A DNA stretch of 64,000 bases, from NCBI GenBank assembly GCA_019638185.1, contig JAHBUH010000019.1, positions 1-64,000 of the forward strand, given 5' to 3'. The stretch is from Leadbetterella sp. GTDB lineage: Bacteria > Bacteroidota > Bacteroidia > Cytophagales > Spirosomataceae. Under the pieces are notes generated by a model, which was not told where the DNA came from, did not search any database, and worked only from the letters and a program-made list of their open reading frames with translations. Both the position numbers and the translations under genes were made by a program. Positions 42,055 to 50,394 of this stretch are shown piece after piece (positions within the stretch are counted from its first letter, which is position 1; every line of letters begins with the position of its first letter).

Positions 42055-43116
42055 ATGAAAAAGACGGATTGCCTCATCGTAGGATCCGGCCTGGCCGGAT
42101 CCGTGCTGGCCCTGGAGCTGCTTCGGGCCGGAAGTACCGTAACCATGATCGCGGATTCTTCCCGGTCCACTTCCAGCCGGGTGGCCGGCGGGCTGATTAA
42201 CCCGGTTACCGGGAAATACCTGGCTAAAACCTGGCTGGCCAACGAGCTTTTCAGTGGCCTGGCCGCCTATTACACCGGCCTGGAAACCCTGCTTTCTGCT
42301 TCTTTTTATCATCCCACAGGGCTGTTCAGGCCTTTTACCGGGGCGGAGCACCGCAGGAGCTCCCTGGCCCAGATAGCTAAGCACGGGCTGGAAGATTACC
42401 TCCGGATCCGGCAGGCTGATGCGGCCTTCAGTACCTGTTTTACGGGGGAAACGGAGGGTATGTACGCGCCTGCAGCCGGCTGGCTGGATATGCCGGCCTT
42501 CCTGGATGCCGCCGCGCGCTACCTGCAGCAGGAGGCGGAATGGGTGGATGCCGTGTTTGACTTTGCCGGACTTTCCGTTCAGGAAGAAAGCGTAAACTAC
42601 GGCGAATGGGAGGCCGCCCGTATTATTTTCTGTGAAGGTTTTTACGCCCGCCATAACCCTTATTTCAGCTGGCTGCCTTTTAATCCCGTGAAAGGCGAGA
42701 CCCTGCTGGGGGTAATTGAAGACTATCCCGCGGATACCATCGTGAACCAGGGCAAATGGATTATCCCGCTGGGCGGCGACCGGGTGCGCCTGGGCGCCAC
42801 TTACTCCTGGCATGAGCTGGATTTTGAGCCGAGCGCCAGGGGAAGGGAAGAGCTCCTGCAGGCGGCCGGGAAGATGCTGAAAAAGCCCTTTAGCGTTACC
42901 GGCCAGCAGGCCGGCGTACGGCCCGCTACCAAAGACCGCAGGCCGTTTGTGGGGCGACATCCGCAGCAGGAGAGGCTATGGATTTTTAACGGCCTGGGAG
43001 CAAAAGGCGTGTCGCTGGCACCTTACTTCGCGGGCCAACTGGTGAGAAATATAAGGCACGGTGAACTAATTCACCCGGAAGCAAACATCGAAAGATTTTA
43101 TGCGTTATATTCGTAG
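42055..43116 (+). CDS. FAD-dependent oxidoreductase (DAO/MnmC-like)
   Basis: 353 aa. The FAD-binding dinucleotide fold starts at DCLIVGSGLAGSVLALELLRAG (GSGLAG, residues 10-15). A second region, SSRVAGGLINPVTGKYLAKTW, and FNPVKGETLLGVIED, then GVRPATKDRRPFVGRHP and NGLGAKGVSLAPYFAGQL, are those of the D-amino-acid-oxidase/MnmC C-terminal family. The substrate is unknown: it could oxidise an amine or glycine-like compound. It has no signal peptide and is cytoplasmic. It lies eight bases downstream of cmk and 15 bases upstream of the next gene, so is in the same operon. Confidence 0.88.
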   Translation: MKKTDCLIVGSGLAGSVLALELLRAGSTVTMIADSSRSTSSRVAGGLINPVTGKYLAKTWLANELFSGLAAYYTGLETLLSASFYHPTGLFRPFTGAEHRRSSLAQIAKHGLEDYLRIRQADAAFSTCFTGETEGMYAPAAGWLDMPAFLDAAARYLQQEAEWVDAVFDFAGLSVQEESVNYGEWEAARIIFCEGFYARHNPYFSWLPFNPVKGETLLGVIEDYPADTIVNQGKWIIPLGGDRVRLGATYSWHELDFEPSARGREELLQAAGKMLKKPFSVTGQQAGVRPATKDRRPFVGRHPQQERLWIFNGLGAKGVSLAPYFAGQLVRNIRHGELIHPEANIERFYALYS

Positions 43117-43131
43117 GTTGATTTTTCATGG

Positions 43132-45405
43132 ATGATAAGATTACTATCCCTCATATTCGTTTGTTTTCTGGTGGCTGAACCCGTTCTGGCCCAAAGGTAT
43201 TACGGGGTTTCAAAAGAGGAGTTTGGGAAAAGCAAGATCCAGAACAAAGAATTTCAGTGGAGAACCTTCAGTTCGGCTAATTTTGCCTATAACTTCTACC
43301 GGGGCGGGGAACAGATCACCCGGAACGCTGCCGCCTTCCTGGAAAAATCCTACCCCCGCATTACCGGCATCCTGGGCTATATTCCCTATGAACCGGTGAC
43401 CATCTTTGTCTTTAATTCCCCGGCTGATCTGAACTCCACTAATCTTATCGGGGATCGCGCCCACGTGGAAAACGGAACCCTGCTGGACGGCCGGCACAGC
43501 CGCATACTGACCGCCTATGATAAAAATGATTCGCTTTTTCATAAGCAACTGGTAAGTAATGTCTCCGCCATTTATGTGTATGATATGCTGTATGGCGGCA
43601 ATGTGCGGGAATCCCTGGAAAGCCAGATCCTGCTTAACCTGCCCGAATGGTTCACTGCCGGCATAGCCGCCTATGTGGCCGAGGAAGATAACTCGTCGCG
43701 CTTTGATACCTTTAAAACCGCCATTTCCGCGGTACAGTCACAGCGGCTCAAAAACCTGAAAGGGGATGAGGCCCGGCTGGTGGGCCAGTCCATCTGGAAT
43801 TATATTGCCCTGAAATACGGGAAAGACAATATCTCCAATATCCTGAACCTCACCCGGATCATTCATAATGAGCAGTCCAGCATCACCAGCACGCTGGGCA
43901 TCTCTTTCTCCAAATTTATGAAAGACTGGACCGATTTTTACCTGGCCGGCGTGCCCCTGCATGAGGCCCCTCGGGAAACAGTGCCGGTGGCAGTGAGGCC
44001 CCTTCCCAAGCGGATCACTAACCTGGCTCCGGGAGAAGTGGATACCGATGATTACCAGTTTGATGAGGCTAACGTGCGCCGTTATCGGAAAAGTACTTCC
44101 ACTACCGCCGCTACCGCTAACAGCCGTGAGAATAAGGGGGTAAGCCCGGGCGGAACGGGGGATCCCCGCCTGTCATCCATAAAGCTGTTTAAAAACTTTC
44201 TGGTCAGTAATGACCGGAAGATCGATGTGCTGGTAGACCCGGTAAGGCAGTTTGGCCTGGGGTATGCCATTTCCTTCCATGACCTGCTGCAGAACAATGT
44301 CTTCTCTTTTAACTCGTTCATCCGGCCTTCCACACCGCTGTTTAAAAACTTTGATTACGGGCTGACCTATGGCCATTATTCCCGGAAGATCGATTATGTG
44401 TTCAAGTACGAGAAGCGGTCAGTGAACCTGGAGACCATAGACAGCCGCGATGCCTTTCTTTTCCGCCCGCTGAACCATGTGGTTTCCCGTGATCAGCCCG
44501 AATACCTCATGCGCAGGCTGGTGCAGCAGCGGATTTCAGCCACCATCATCTATCCTTTCTCTACGCGCCTGAAGCTGGAGATCACTCCTGCCGTGGTGAA
44601 AAACCAGGATATGAATTATGACCTGACCTCGACTAAAAGCATTTCTTCCGATTTTTACTTTGCACCTAACCTCAGCCTGGTCTTTGATAACACCCGGGTA
44701 AGTGCCCTGGGGGTAGAAACGGGTACCAAGGCCAAGGTGTCTTTTGACCGGTATTTCCATACTTCCAATACGCTGAGAAGCTTTAAAAATACGTACTTTG
44801 ATGTGCGTCATTACCAGCGGATCTTCCGCGGACTTCAGCTGGCCGGCCGCCTGAGCTACGGTACATCGCGGGGAAATGCGCCTAAATATTCCTTTATCGG
44901 CGGGGTGGAAAATAGTGTTAACCGCTCCACCTACCAGACGGATGAGATCGTTAACGGGGGAGACCCGGATAATAAAAATATCCTGCTGTATAATTTCCCG
45001 GGTACGCTTCGGGGCTTTGATTTCGGCCGCCTTTACGGCAATAACCACCTCCTGGGTAACGTAGAGCTGAGGTCGTACCTGGTGGAGATCCTGCCCCAGA
45101 TGGCCCTGTCCAGCAGTTTCCTGCGGAACATGCAGATCGTGGGCTTCTATGACATCGGTACGGCCTGGATGGGCTCTAAAGGTCCTTTTAACCGTCAGAA
45201 CAGCTTAAATACCATCATAACCGGGCAGAACAGCCCCTTCCTGATTGAAGTGACTAACTTTAAAAACCCGTTCCTGTCGGGCTTTGGGGCCGGTCTCCGT
45301 ACGTCCATCCTGGGGATATTTATCCGGGCTGACTACGCCTATGGCTTTGAAGACGGTTCGGTCACCTCTCCTAAATTTCACCTTTCCGTGGGCCGGGATT
45401 TTTAG
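43132..45405 (+). CDS. Peptidase-MA-like domain fused to a BamA-like outer-membrane barrel
   Basis: 757 aa with signal peptide MIRLLSLIFVCFLVAEPVLAQ. Residues ~35-280 resemble gluzincin peptidase-MA-type domains (FAYNFYRGGEQITRNAAAFLE, VTIFVFNSPADLNSTNL, LPEWFTAGIAAYVAEED), but the HExxH zinc motif is degenerate: HKQLVSN from His137. So this part is probably a binding pseudo-peptidase. From ~345 a beta-barrel follows with many aromatic strands and PGTLRGFDFGRLYGNNHLLGNVELR, a VRGF-like loop as in BamA/TamA, ending in VGRDF with a C-terminal Phe. It is likely an outer-membrane protein with a periplasmic N-terminal domain. The linker near 315-340 is Ser/Thr-rich. Specific function unknown. Confidence 0.75.
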   Translation: MIRLLSLIFVCFLVAEPVLAQRYYGVSKEEFGKSKIQNKEFQWRTFSSANFAYNFYRGGEQITRNAAAFLEKSYPRITGILGYIPYEPVTIFVFNSPADLNSTNLIGDRAHVENGTLLDGRHSRILTAYDKNDSLFHKQLVSNVSAIYVYDMLYGGNVRESLESQILLNLPEWFTAGIAAYVAEEDNSSRFDTFKTAISAVQSQRLKNLKGDEARLVGQSIWNYIALKYGKDNISNILNLTRIIHNEQSSITSTLGISFSKFMKDWTDFYLAGVPLHEAPRETVPVAVRPLPKRITNLAPGEVDTDDYQFDEANVRRYRKSTSTTAATANSRENKGVSPGGTGDPRLSSIKLFKNFLVSNDRKIDVLVDPVRQFGLGYAISFHDLLQNNVFSFNSFIRPSTPLFKNFDYGLTYGHYSRKIDYVFKYEKRSVNLETIDSRDAFLFRPLNHVVSRDQPEYLMRRLVQQRISATIIYPFSTRLKLEITPAVVKNQDMNYDLTSTKSISSDFYFAPNLSLVFDNTRVSALGVETGTKAKVSFDRYFHTSNTLRSFKNTYFDVRHYQRIFRGLQLAGRLSYGTSRGNAPKYSFIGGVENSVNRSTYQTDEIVNGGDPDNKNILLYNFPGTLRGFDFGRLYGNNHLLGNVELRSYLVEILPQMALSSSFLRNMQIVGFYDIGTAWMGSKGPFNRQNSLNTIITGQNSPFLIEVTNFKNPFLSGFGAGLRTSILGIFIRADYAYGFEDGSVTSPKFHLSVGRDF

Positions 45406-45728
45406 GCAATGGATGAAAGACGGGAGCCGTATAGCTCAGGAACAAAAACCCCTTTCCCCTTTCTGTTCTTAGCAGACCCTTCGCTTGCGGGCTGCTAAAT
45501 CCCTTTCTGCCTTCTCCGTATTGGCATAGTTTTAGCTATACTTTACCTATAGGTCCTCCAGGCCTGCAGAATCACCGCGATAATTTATTTTAGGGAATAA
45601 GCCGCGGTTTGAAATTTTTGGCTTGGTTATTGGTATATGAATCCAGAGGACTCCGGGGAGCGTTCCCTGGCCTGAAAACCCGGATTTGGGACACTATTTT
45701 AAGAGGTGAGTATATATTATTGAAAAAT
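45406..45728. other. Intergenic region with no supported gene
   Basis: A 323-base gap before the porP gene. It holds a modest hairpin (TAGCAG at 45470-45475 with CTGCTA at 45492-45497 and inner CCC/GGG), which could be a weak terminator for the upstream operon, and no convincing TAnnTTTG box. An in-frame upstream extension of porP to 45609 exists but lacks a signal peptide at its start, so I treat it as untranslated. Confidence 0.6.
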
Positions 45729-46715
45729 ATGAAACATCGGAATTTTACTCAATTTTGGATAATGCTGCTGGCAGCCTGCGGAATTTCCTGGTCGGCCTCG
45801 GCCCAGCAGGAAGTATTCTATTCCCAGTATATGTTCAATACCATGGCCATTAACCCGGCCTATGCGGGTAGCCGCGACGTGCTGAGCATTACCGCCCTGG
45901 GTCGCTACCAGTGGATAGGCGTGAACGGTGCCCCCAAAACGCACTCCCTGACCCTGGACATGCCGTTTCAAAACGAGAAAATGGGGATAGGTCTTACGGC
46001 CTATAACGACAATATCGGCCGCTGGAATACCACGGGAGTTAACCTGGCTTACGCTTATAAATTCAAGCTGACCGAAAGAACCACCATGTCATTAGGGGTG
46101 CAGCCTACCGTTACTAACGTGAGCGCTAACCTCTTTAACGTGAAGAACATTGACGAAAATGACCCGGCCTTTAATATGGACGTTTCGCGTTTTGTGTTTA
46201 ACGCCGGTCTGGGTATGTTTATCAGCAATGACAAAGCGTATTTCGGACTGTCGGTACCCCAGCTGATCGAGCAGCGCATCTCGCCTAATCCGGACAGCGA
46301 AGGCAAGACCCAACGGCATTACTTTGCCATGATGGGTTTTGTGGTGGGTAAAGGTAATTTCAAGCTGAAGCCTTCTACCGTGATCCGGGTAACGAAAGGC
46401 GCTCCGGTAGGGCTGGACGGTAACCTGAACCTCTGGTACCGCGACAAGATCGCTATTGGCTTCTCGGCCCGTAAATCGCAGATGGTCTTCTCGGGAACCG
46501 ATCAGATGGATGCCCTGGTGGGAATGCTGGAACTCCAGCTCACCCCGCAGCTCCGGATCGGTTTTGCCTACGATACCAGCTTAGGCAAATTCAACGAAAA
46601 CAGTGAAGGACAAACCTTTTATAAAAAAATAGCCGGAACCCCTACTTATGAAGGATTCCTGAGGTACGAATTCGGATTCGGAAAAGATAAGATCGTTACT
46701 CCGCGCTATTTCTAA
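45729..46715 (+). CDS. PorP/SprF family type IX secretion-associated outer-membrane protein (copy 1)
   Basis: Start at ATG 45729 (MKHRNFTQFWIMLLAACGIS), giving a signal peptide ending SASAQQ. The PorP/SprF hallmark follows: QEVFYSQYMFNTMAINPAYAGSRD, GVNGAPKTHSLTLDMPFQNEKMGIGLTAYND and repeated barrel strands to FGFGKDKIVTPRYF. These proteins sit in the outer membrane and partner type IX secretion/gliding machinery or anchor exported adhesins. At about 328 aa it is standard. It is 19 bases from the PorE-like gene, so an operon. Which T9SS subsystem it serves cannot be told, as no porK-N genes are in view. Confidence 0.93.
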   Translation: MKHRNFTQFWIMLLAACGISWSASAQQEVFYSQYMFNTMAINPAYAGSRDVLSITALGRYQWIGVNGAPKTHSLTLDMPFQNEKMGIGLTAYNDNIGRWNTTGVNLAYAYKFKLTERTTMSLGVQPTVTNVSANLFNVKNIDENDPAFNMDVSRFVFNAGLGMFISNDKAYFGLSVPQLIEQRISPNPDSEGKTQRHYFAMMGFVVGKGNFKLKPSTVIRVTKGAPVGLDGNLNLWYRDKIAIGFSARKSQMVFSGTDQMDALVGMLELQLTPQLRIGFAYDTSLGKFNENSEGQTFYKKIAGTPTYEGFLRYEFGFGKDKIVTPRYF

Positions 46716-46734
46716 ATACCCACCCTCAAAAGAA

Positions 46735-49176
46735 ATGACGAACGTGAAAAATTTAACCCTGATATTGCTTTTCCTGTTCTGTGCTCAGGTGGCGGCCGCT
46801 CAGAGTGTTTTGATCAAAACGGCTAACCACTACTACGAGAGCATGAGCTATATGAAGGCCATAACAGCCTATGAGGAGGTTCTTAAAAAGAAAAACATCT
46901 CCGACATAGAGAGAGTTATGGTGATGAAAAACCTGGCAGAAAGCTACCTGAAAGTAAAGGATGCCGTAAATGCCGAGCGCGTACTGCAATCCCTGCTGAA
47001 TTCCGGTGTGGATCTCGGTGCTGACCGTCCCGCCCTCACACTTTCCTACGCCCGGGCACTGGCCAGTAATTCCAAATACAAGGAGTCTCAGGAACAGTTT
47101 GATAGTTACCTGCTGCTGGTGGAAAATGATGAACGGGCCAAAGGCTTCTCCAAACTATACGAAGACATCAGCGTACTGGCCAGAAATGTGGACTGCTATA
47201 AGGTAGACTATCTTTCTATCAATACTTCCGCTGCCGACTTCAGCCCGGTGAAATACCAGAACGGGCTGGTGTTTGTGTCGAACCGGAAAAACCCGGGTGG
47301 CGTTCGCCGCGTGTTTGAATGGAATAACAGCCCTTTCCTGGACCTGTATCACCTGGATGAGATGTCTAAAATCTCTTCCGGAGAAGCCGGGCTGGGCGGC
47401 GCTTCTTCTGCCAGAAATACCAAAACCCGGAAGACCCCGGAGGTAGGAGCCGATGAATATACGGTATCTACCGCTAACGACTCGCCCACCCTGGGTGTGT
47501 ATGGGGGCGGAAATATAGGTGGTAACCGGAAAAGCGGGTATTCCGATAAGGCGCTGACAGAAAGTGACCGCATGAGCAGTACCATTAACTCCAAATACCA
47601 TGAAGGGCCCGTGGCCTTCTTCAAAGACGGAAGACGGGTGATCTTTACCCGGAATAATATGAAGGGTGGAAGCCCGAAAAAGAGCGATGACGGGATCATC
47701 AAGCTGAAAATGTACTCGGCAGAAGCCAAAAAAGACGGCTGGACAAACATCACCGAGCTGCCTTTTAACTCCGATCAATATTCTACCGGCCACCCTTCGC
47801 TTTCAGCGGATGAGCGCCTGCTTTTCTTTGTGTCGGATATGCCCGGTGGCTATGGCGGAACGGATATCTACGTATCGCGGTACGAAGGTTCAGGATGGGG
47901 AGCACCCATTAACCTCGGCGATAAAATCAATACCCCGGGAAATGAAATGTTTCCTTTTGTAGACGAAGCGGGTAACCTCTATTTCTCTTCTGACGGCCAC
48001 CCCGGCCTGGGCGAGCTGGATATCTTCTACGTACGCCTGGAAGGCACGGATGTCAAAGGCAAAGTGACTAACCTGGGTATGCCGCTGAACTCCAGTAAAG
48101 ACGACTTCGGGATCATTACTGACGGACAGCGGAAATCGGGCTACTTCTCTTCTAACCGGAAGGAAGGCGGTGATGATGACGATATCTATAAGTTTGACCG
48201 GGAATGTGAGGCCGGCTGTGAACTGCTGATAGCAGTATACGATGCCGACACCAAAATGCCGCTGGATCATTCCAAAATCACCTATACCGATGACAAAGGA
48301 AACGAGAAGAGCGTGGAAACCGATGCTGACGGTATAGTGAAACTGGATAATATTGTGGTGAGTCATAACTATTCTTTCAAGGCTACGAAAGACGGGTATA
48401 ACCCGAACACCGTGCCTTACATGACGGAAGAGTGTGATATGGAAACACCCCGCCTGGAAATACCGCTGCAAAGACCCGGACTGGACAGTAGCAGCCTGAT
48501 TGCCAAAGACCGGATCCCTTCCAGCCTGCGGCCGGATGCCAAAACCTGTGTAATCCGGGGCAAGGTGAAGATGCTGTCTACCAAAGCCGCTATGGATGGC
48601 GTGCTGGTTACCCTGAAAAACGAGTGTGACGGTACCACCATCACCACTTACTCCGATAAAGACGGTAACTTTGAATTTACCGCTGTGGAAGGCTGTGATT
48701 ACACCCTGCAGGGCAAAAAAGACGAATACGGTTCCAAAGCCTCCCTGCTGGAGAAATTTAATTGTAATAACGCCGCTAATATCGTACCGGAGATCTATAT
48801 GTTCAAAAAAGGTGACGTGGTGGAGATTGAGAACATCTACTTTGACTATGGTAAATACTACATCCGCAGGGATGCCCGGGCCGGCCTGGATAAGCTGGTA
48901 GACATCATGCGCGAGTATCCGAATATGAAAGTGGAGCTCCGTTCGCATACCGACAGCCGCAGCTCCAAAGAATTTAACCAGAAGCTGTCGGATAACCGGG
49001 CAAAAAGTACGGCAGAATACCTGTTCAAGCGCGGTATCAGTCGCTCACGGATCCTGGATTACAAAGGCTTCGGCGAGAGCCAGCTGGTGAACGGCTGTGC
49101 TGACGGTGTGAAATGTTCGGAAAAAGAGCATCAGCTGAACCGCCGTACGGAAATAAAAGTAATGCAGCTGCATTAA
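46735..49176 (+). CDS. PorE-like OmpA-family protein (TPR, beta-propeller, CRD, OmpA_C)
   Basis: 813 aa with signal MTNVKNLTLILLFLFCAQVAAAQ. Domain order: N-terminal TPR-like helices (about 25-130; YYESMSYMKAITAYEEVLKK), a PD40-type beta-propeller (about 165-480; PLNFTRN-like blades such as HPSLSADERLLFFVSDMPGGYGGTDIYV), carboxypeptidase-regulatory-like domains (about 500-690), then OmpA_C (about 700-813; IYFDYGKYYIRRDARAGLDKLVDIM, HTDSRSS, LSDNRAKSTAEYL) that binds peptidoglycan. This is the architecture of PorE from Porphyromonas T9SS. A His-free Ser/Gly-rich loop around 215-290 is an insertion. It links the outer-membrane PorP protein to peptidoglycan. Followed by a strong terminator. Confidence 0.9.
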   Translation: MTNVKNLTLILLFLFCAQVAAAQSVLIKTANHYYESMSYMKAITAYEEVLKKKNISDIERVMVMKNLAESYLKVKDAVNAERVLQSLLNSGVDLGADRPALTLSYARALASNSKYKESQEQFDSYLLLVENDERAKGFSKLYEDISVLARNVDCYKVDYLSINTSAADFSPVKYQNGLVFVSNRKNPGGVRRVFEWNNSPFLDLYHLDEMSKISSGEAGLGGASSARNTKTRKTPEVGADEYTVSTANDSPTLGVYGGGNIGGNRKSGYSDKALTESDRMSSTINSKYHEGPVAFFKDGRRVIFTRNNMKGGSPKKSDDGIIKLKMYSAEAKKDGWTNITELPFNSDQYSTGHPSLSADERLLFFVSDMPGGYGGTDIYVSRYEGSGWGAPINLGDKINTPGNEMFPFVDEAGNLYFSSDGHPGLGELDIFYVRLEGTDVKGKVTNLGMPLNSSKDDFGIITDGQRKSGYFSSNRKEGGDDDDIYKFDRECEAGCELLIAVYDADTKMPLDHSKITYTDDKGNEKSVETDADGIVKLDNIVVSHNYSFKATKDGYNPNTVPYMTEECDMETPRLEIPLQRPGLDSSSLIAKDRIPSSLRPDAKTCVIRGKVKMLSTKAAMDGVLVTLKNECDGTTITTYSDKDGNFEFTAVEGCDYTLQGKKDEYGSKASLLEKFNCNNAANIVPEIYMFKKGDVVEIENIYFDYGKYYIRRDARAGLDKLVDIMREYPNMKVELRSHTDSRSSKEFNQKLSDNRAKSTAEYLFKRGISRSRILDYKGFGESQLVNGCADGVKCSEKEHQLNRRTEIKVMQLH

Positions 49177-49200
49177 TATCTCATACTTTAATAAAAATCA

Positions 49201-49232
49201 GGCCGTTTAATTCGTGTTAAACGGCCTTTTTT
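49201..49232 (+). terminator. Rho-independent terminator after the PorE-like gene
   Basis: A perfect 10-bp stem GGCCGTTTAA / TTAAACGGCC with a 6-base loop (TTCGTG) and a six-T tail (49227-49232). It separates the first porP-porE unit from the second PorP/SprF gene. Confidence 0.93.
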
Positions 49233-49259
49233 ATATCTTACCCGGATTATTCTATACGT

Positions 49260-50159
49260 ATGAAAAAATACCTCCTGAGCTTTCTTCTGATGATCAGCCT
49301 GGCTTCCAGGGCGCAGATCGGCCTGCAAAACCAGTATCACTTTAATTACCTGGCCTTAAACCCGGCCCTGGCCGGAGAAAACGGCCCTTTTACCATTAAG
49401 GGAATTGTAGGGAACCAGTTTAACGGTAACCTGCGGTTTAACCAGCTGAGCCACGTGCTGGTGCTGGATGGACAGCTGTATAATAAGACGGGCCTGGCCT
49501 TCCAGAGTTCCAGCGATAACTACGGAAACAGCAGCGGGAATAATTTTAGCCTGAGTCTTTCGAAAGGGGCGGAACTGGGTGATTTCCGACTGAAGGGCGG
49601 TATAAATGCCGGCCTGGCCATTTTGCCCACCTACGCCCTGGTTTCTTCCAGCCCCCGAACGTCCTTTAACGCAGGTTTAGGGATATTTATGTCGTACTAC
49701 GGGGCATTCCTGGGGGTGTCCAAGCCCTCACTCTATGTGTCTAAGAACGACTTTTCCGTGAAAGAACCGTTCTACCTGAATGCCGGCTATACGTCTGAGG
49801 GGGACGAGAACTTTGTGACTTACAATGCCAATGTGCTCTGGGCCGGAATGGACGGCCGGAATAATTTTGATTTTAACCTTAAACTGTGGTTTAATAAGCG
49901 CCTGGCCCTGGCCGGATCCTACCGCATCAATAAAATATTTGATTACTATACCAAACAAAAGTCATTCATCCCCTCGGCCGAATACAAATTTACCGAAGAC
50001 CTCAGCCTGGGGCTGGCCTATAACACAAACACCCTTCAGTACTCTACCGCACCCGGCACCAGTAACCCGAATTTCCGGATGAACGGCATCTTCCAGTTCT
50101 ACCTGAAATATAACCGTGCAGACCGGAAAGGCGACAGCTGGTACTACGATAAGTTTTGA
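49260..50159 (+). CDS. PorP/SprF family outer-membrane protein (copy 2)
   Basis: 299 aa with signal MKKYLLSFLLMISLASRAQ, then the PorP/SprF start IGLQNQYHFNYLALNPALAGENGPFTI and barrel strands to the end (FQFYLKYNRADRKGDSWYYDKF, C-terminal Phe). It is divergent in sequence from copy 1, so it is not a recent duplicate and probably has a different partner. It lies just after a strong terminator and so has its own promoter or depends on readthrough. The 235-base gap that follows is AT-rich and contains only a weak 7-bp inverted repeat (50165-50188). Confidence 0.9.
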   Translation: MKKYLLSFLLMISLASRAQIGLQNQYHFNYLALNPALAGENGPFTIKGIVGNQFNGNLRFNQLSHVLVLDGQLYNKTGLAFQSSSDNYGNSSGNNFSLSLSKGAELGDFRLKGGINAGLAILPTYALVSSSPRTSFNAGLGIFMSYYGAFLGVSKPSLYVSKNDFSVKEPFYLNAGYTSEGDENFVTYNANVLWAGMDGRNNFDFNLKLWFNKRLALAGSYRINKIFDYYTKQKSFIPSAEYKFTEDLSLGLAYNTNTLQYSTAPGTSNPNFRMNGIFQFYLKYNRADRKGDSWYYDKF

Positions 50160-50394
50160 TTGATTTAGATAATATACTAAATATCTAATTAAAATAATCC
50201 CTTTTTTTCAATACCCTGCTGAAAATGGCAAAAAAAAGCTAAAAAAATCCGGAGTTTTCGGGTAAAGCCCCGGAAAAAATTGTGTTTTAAAAATAAAAGC
50301 GCGTAGTTCGCAAAGTAATCCCTTCACAGGGCATGATTCCTTAAATAATAAGCAGTTTTATAACAAAATAAGTGTTAAGAGAAAACTAAAAATA

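Noticed and set aside
42028-42960. 310-codon minus-strand frame
   Set aside because: Antisense to the FAD oxidoreductase; low-information composition with no family resemblance.
45729-46715. Longer PorP start at 45609
   Set aside because: The 40 extra residues do not form a signal peptide, whereas ATG 45729 gives one immediately before the conserved domain.
47890-48948. 352-codon minus-strand frame
   Set aside because: Antisense to the PorE-like gene and Val/His-biased, as expected of a shadow frame.
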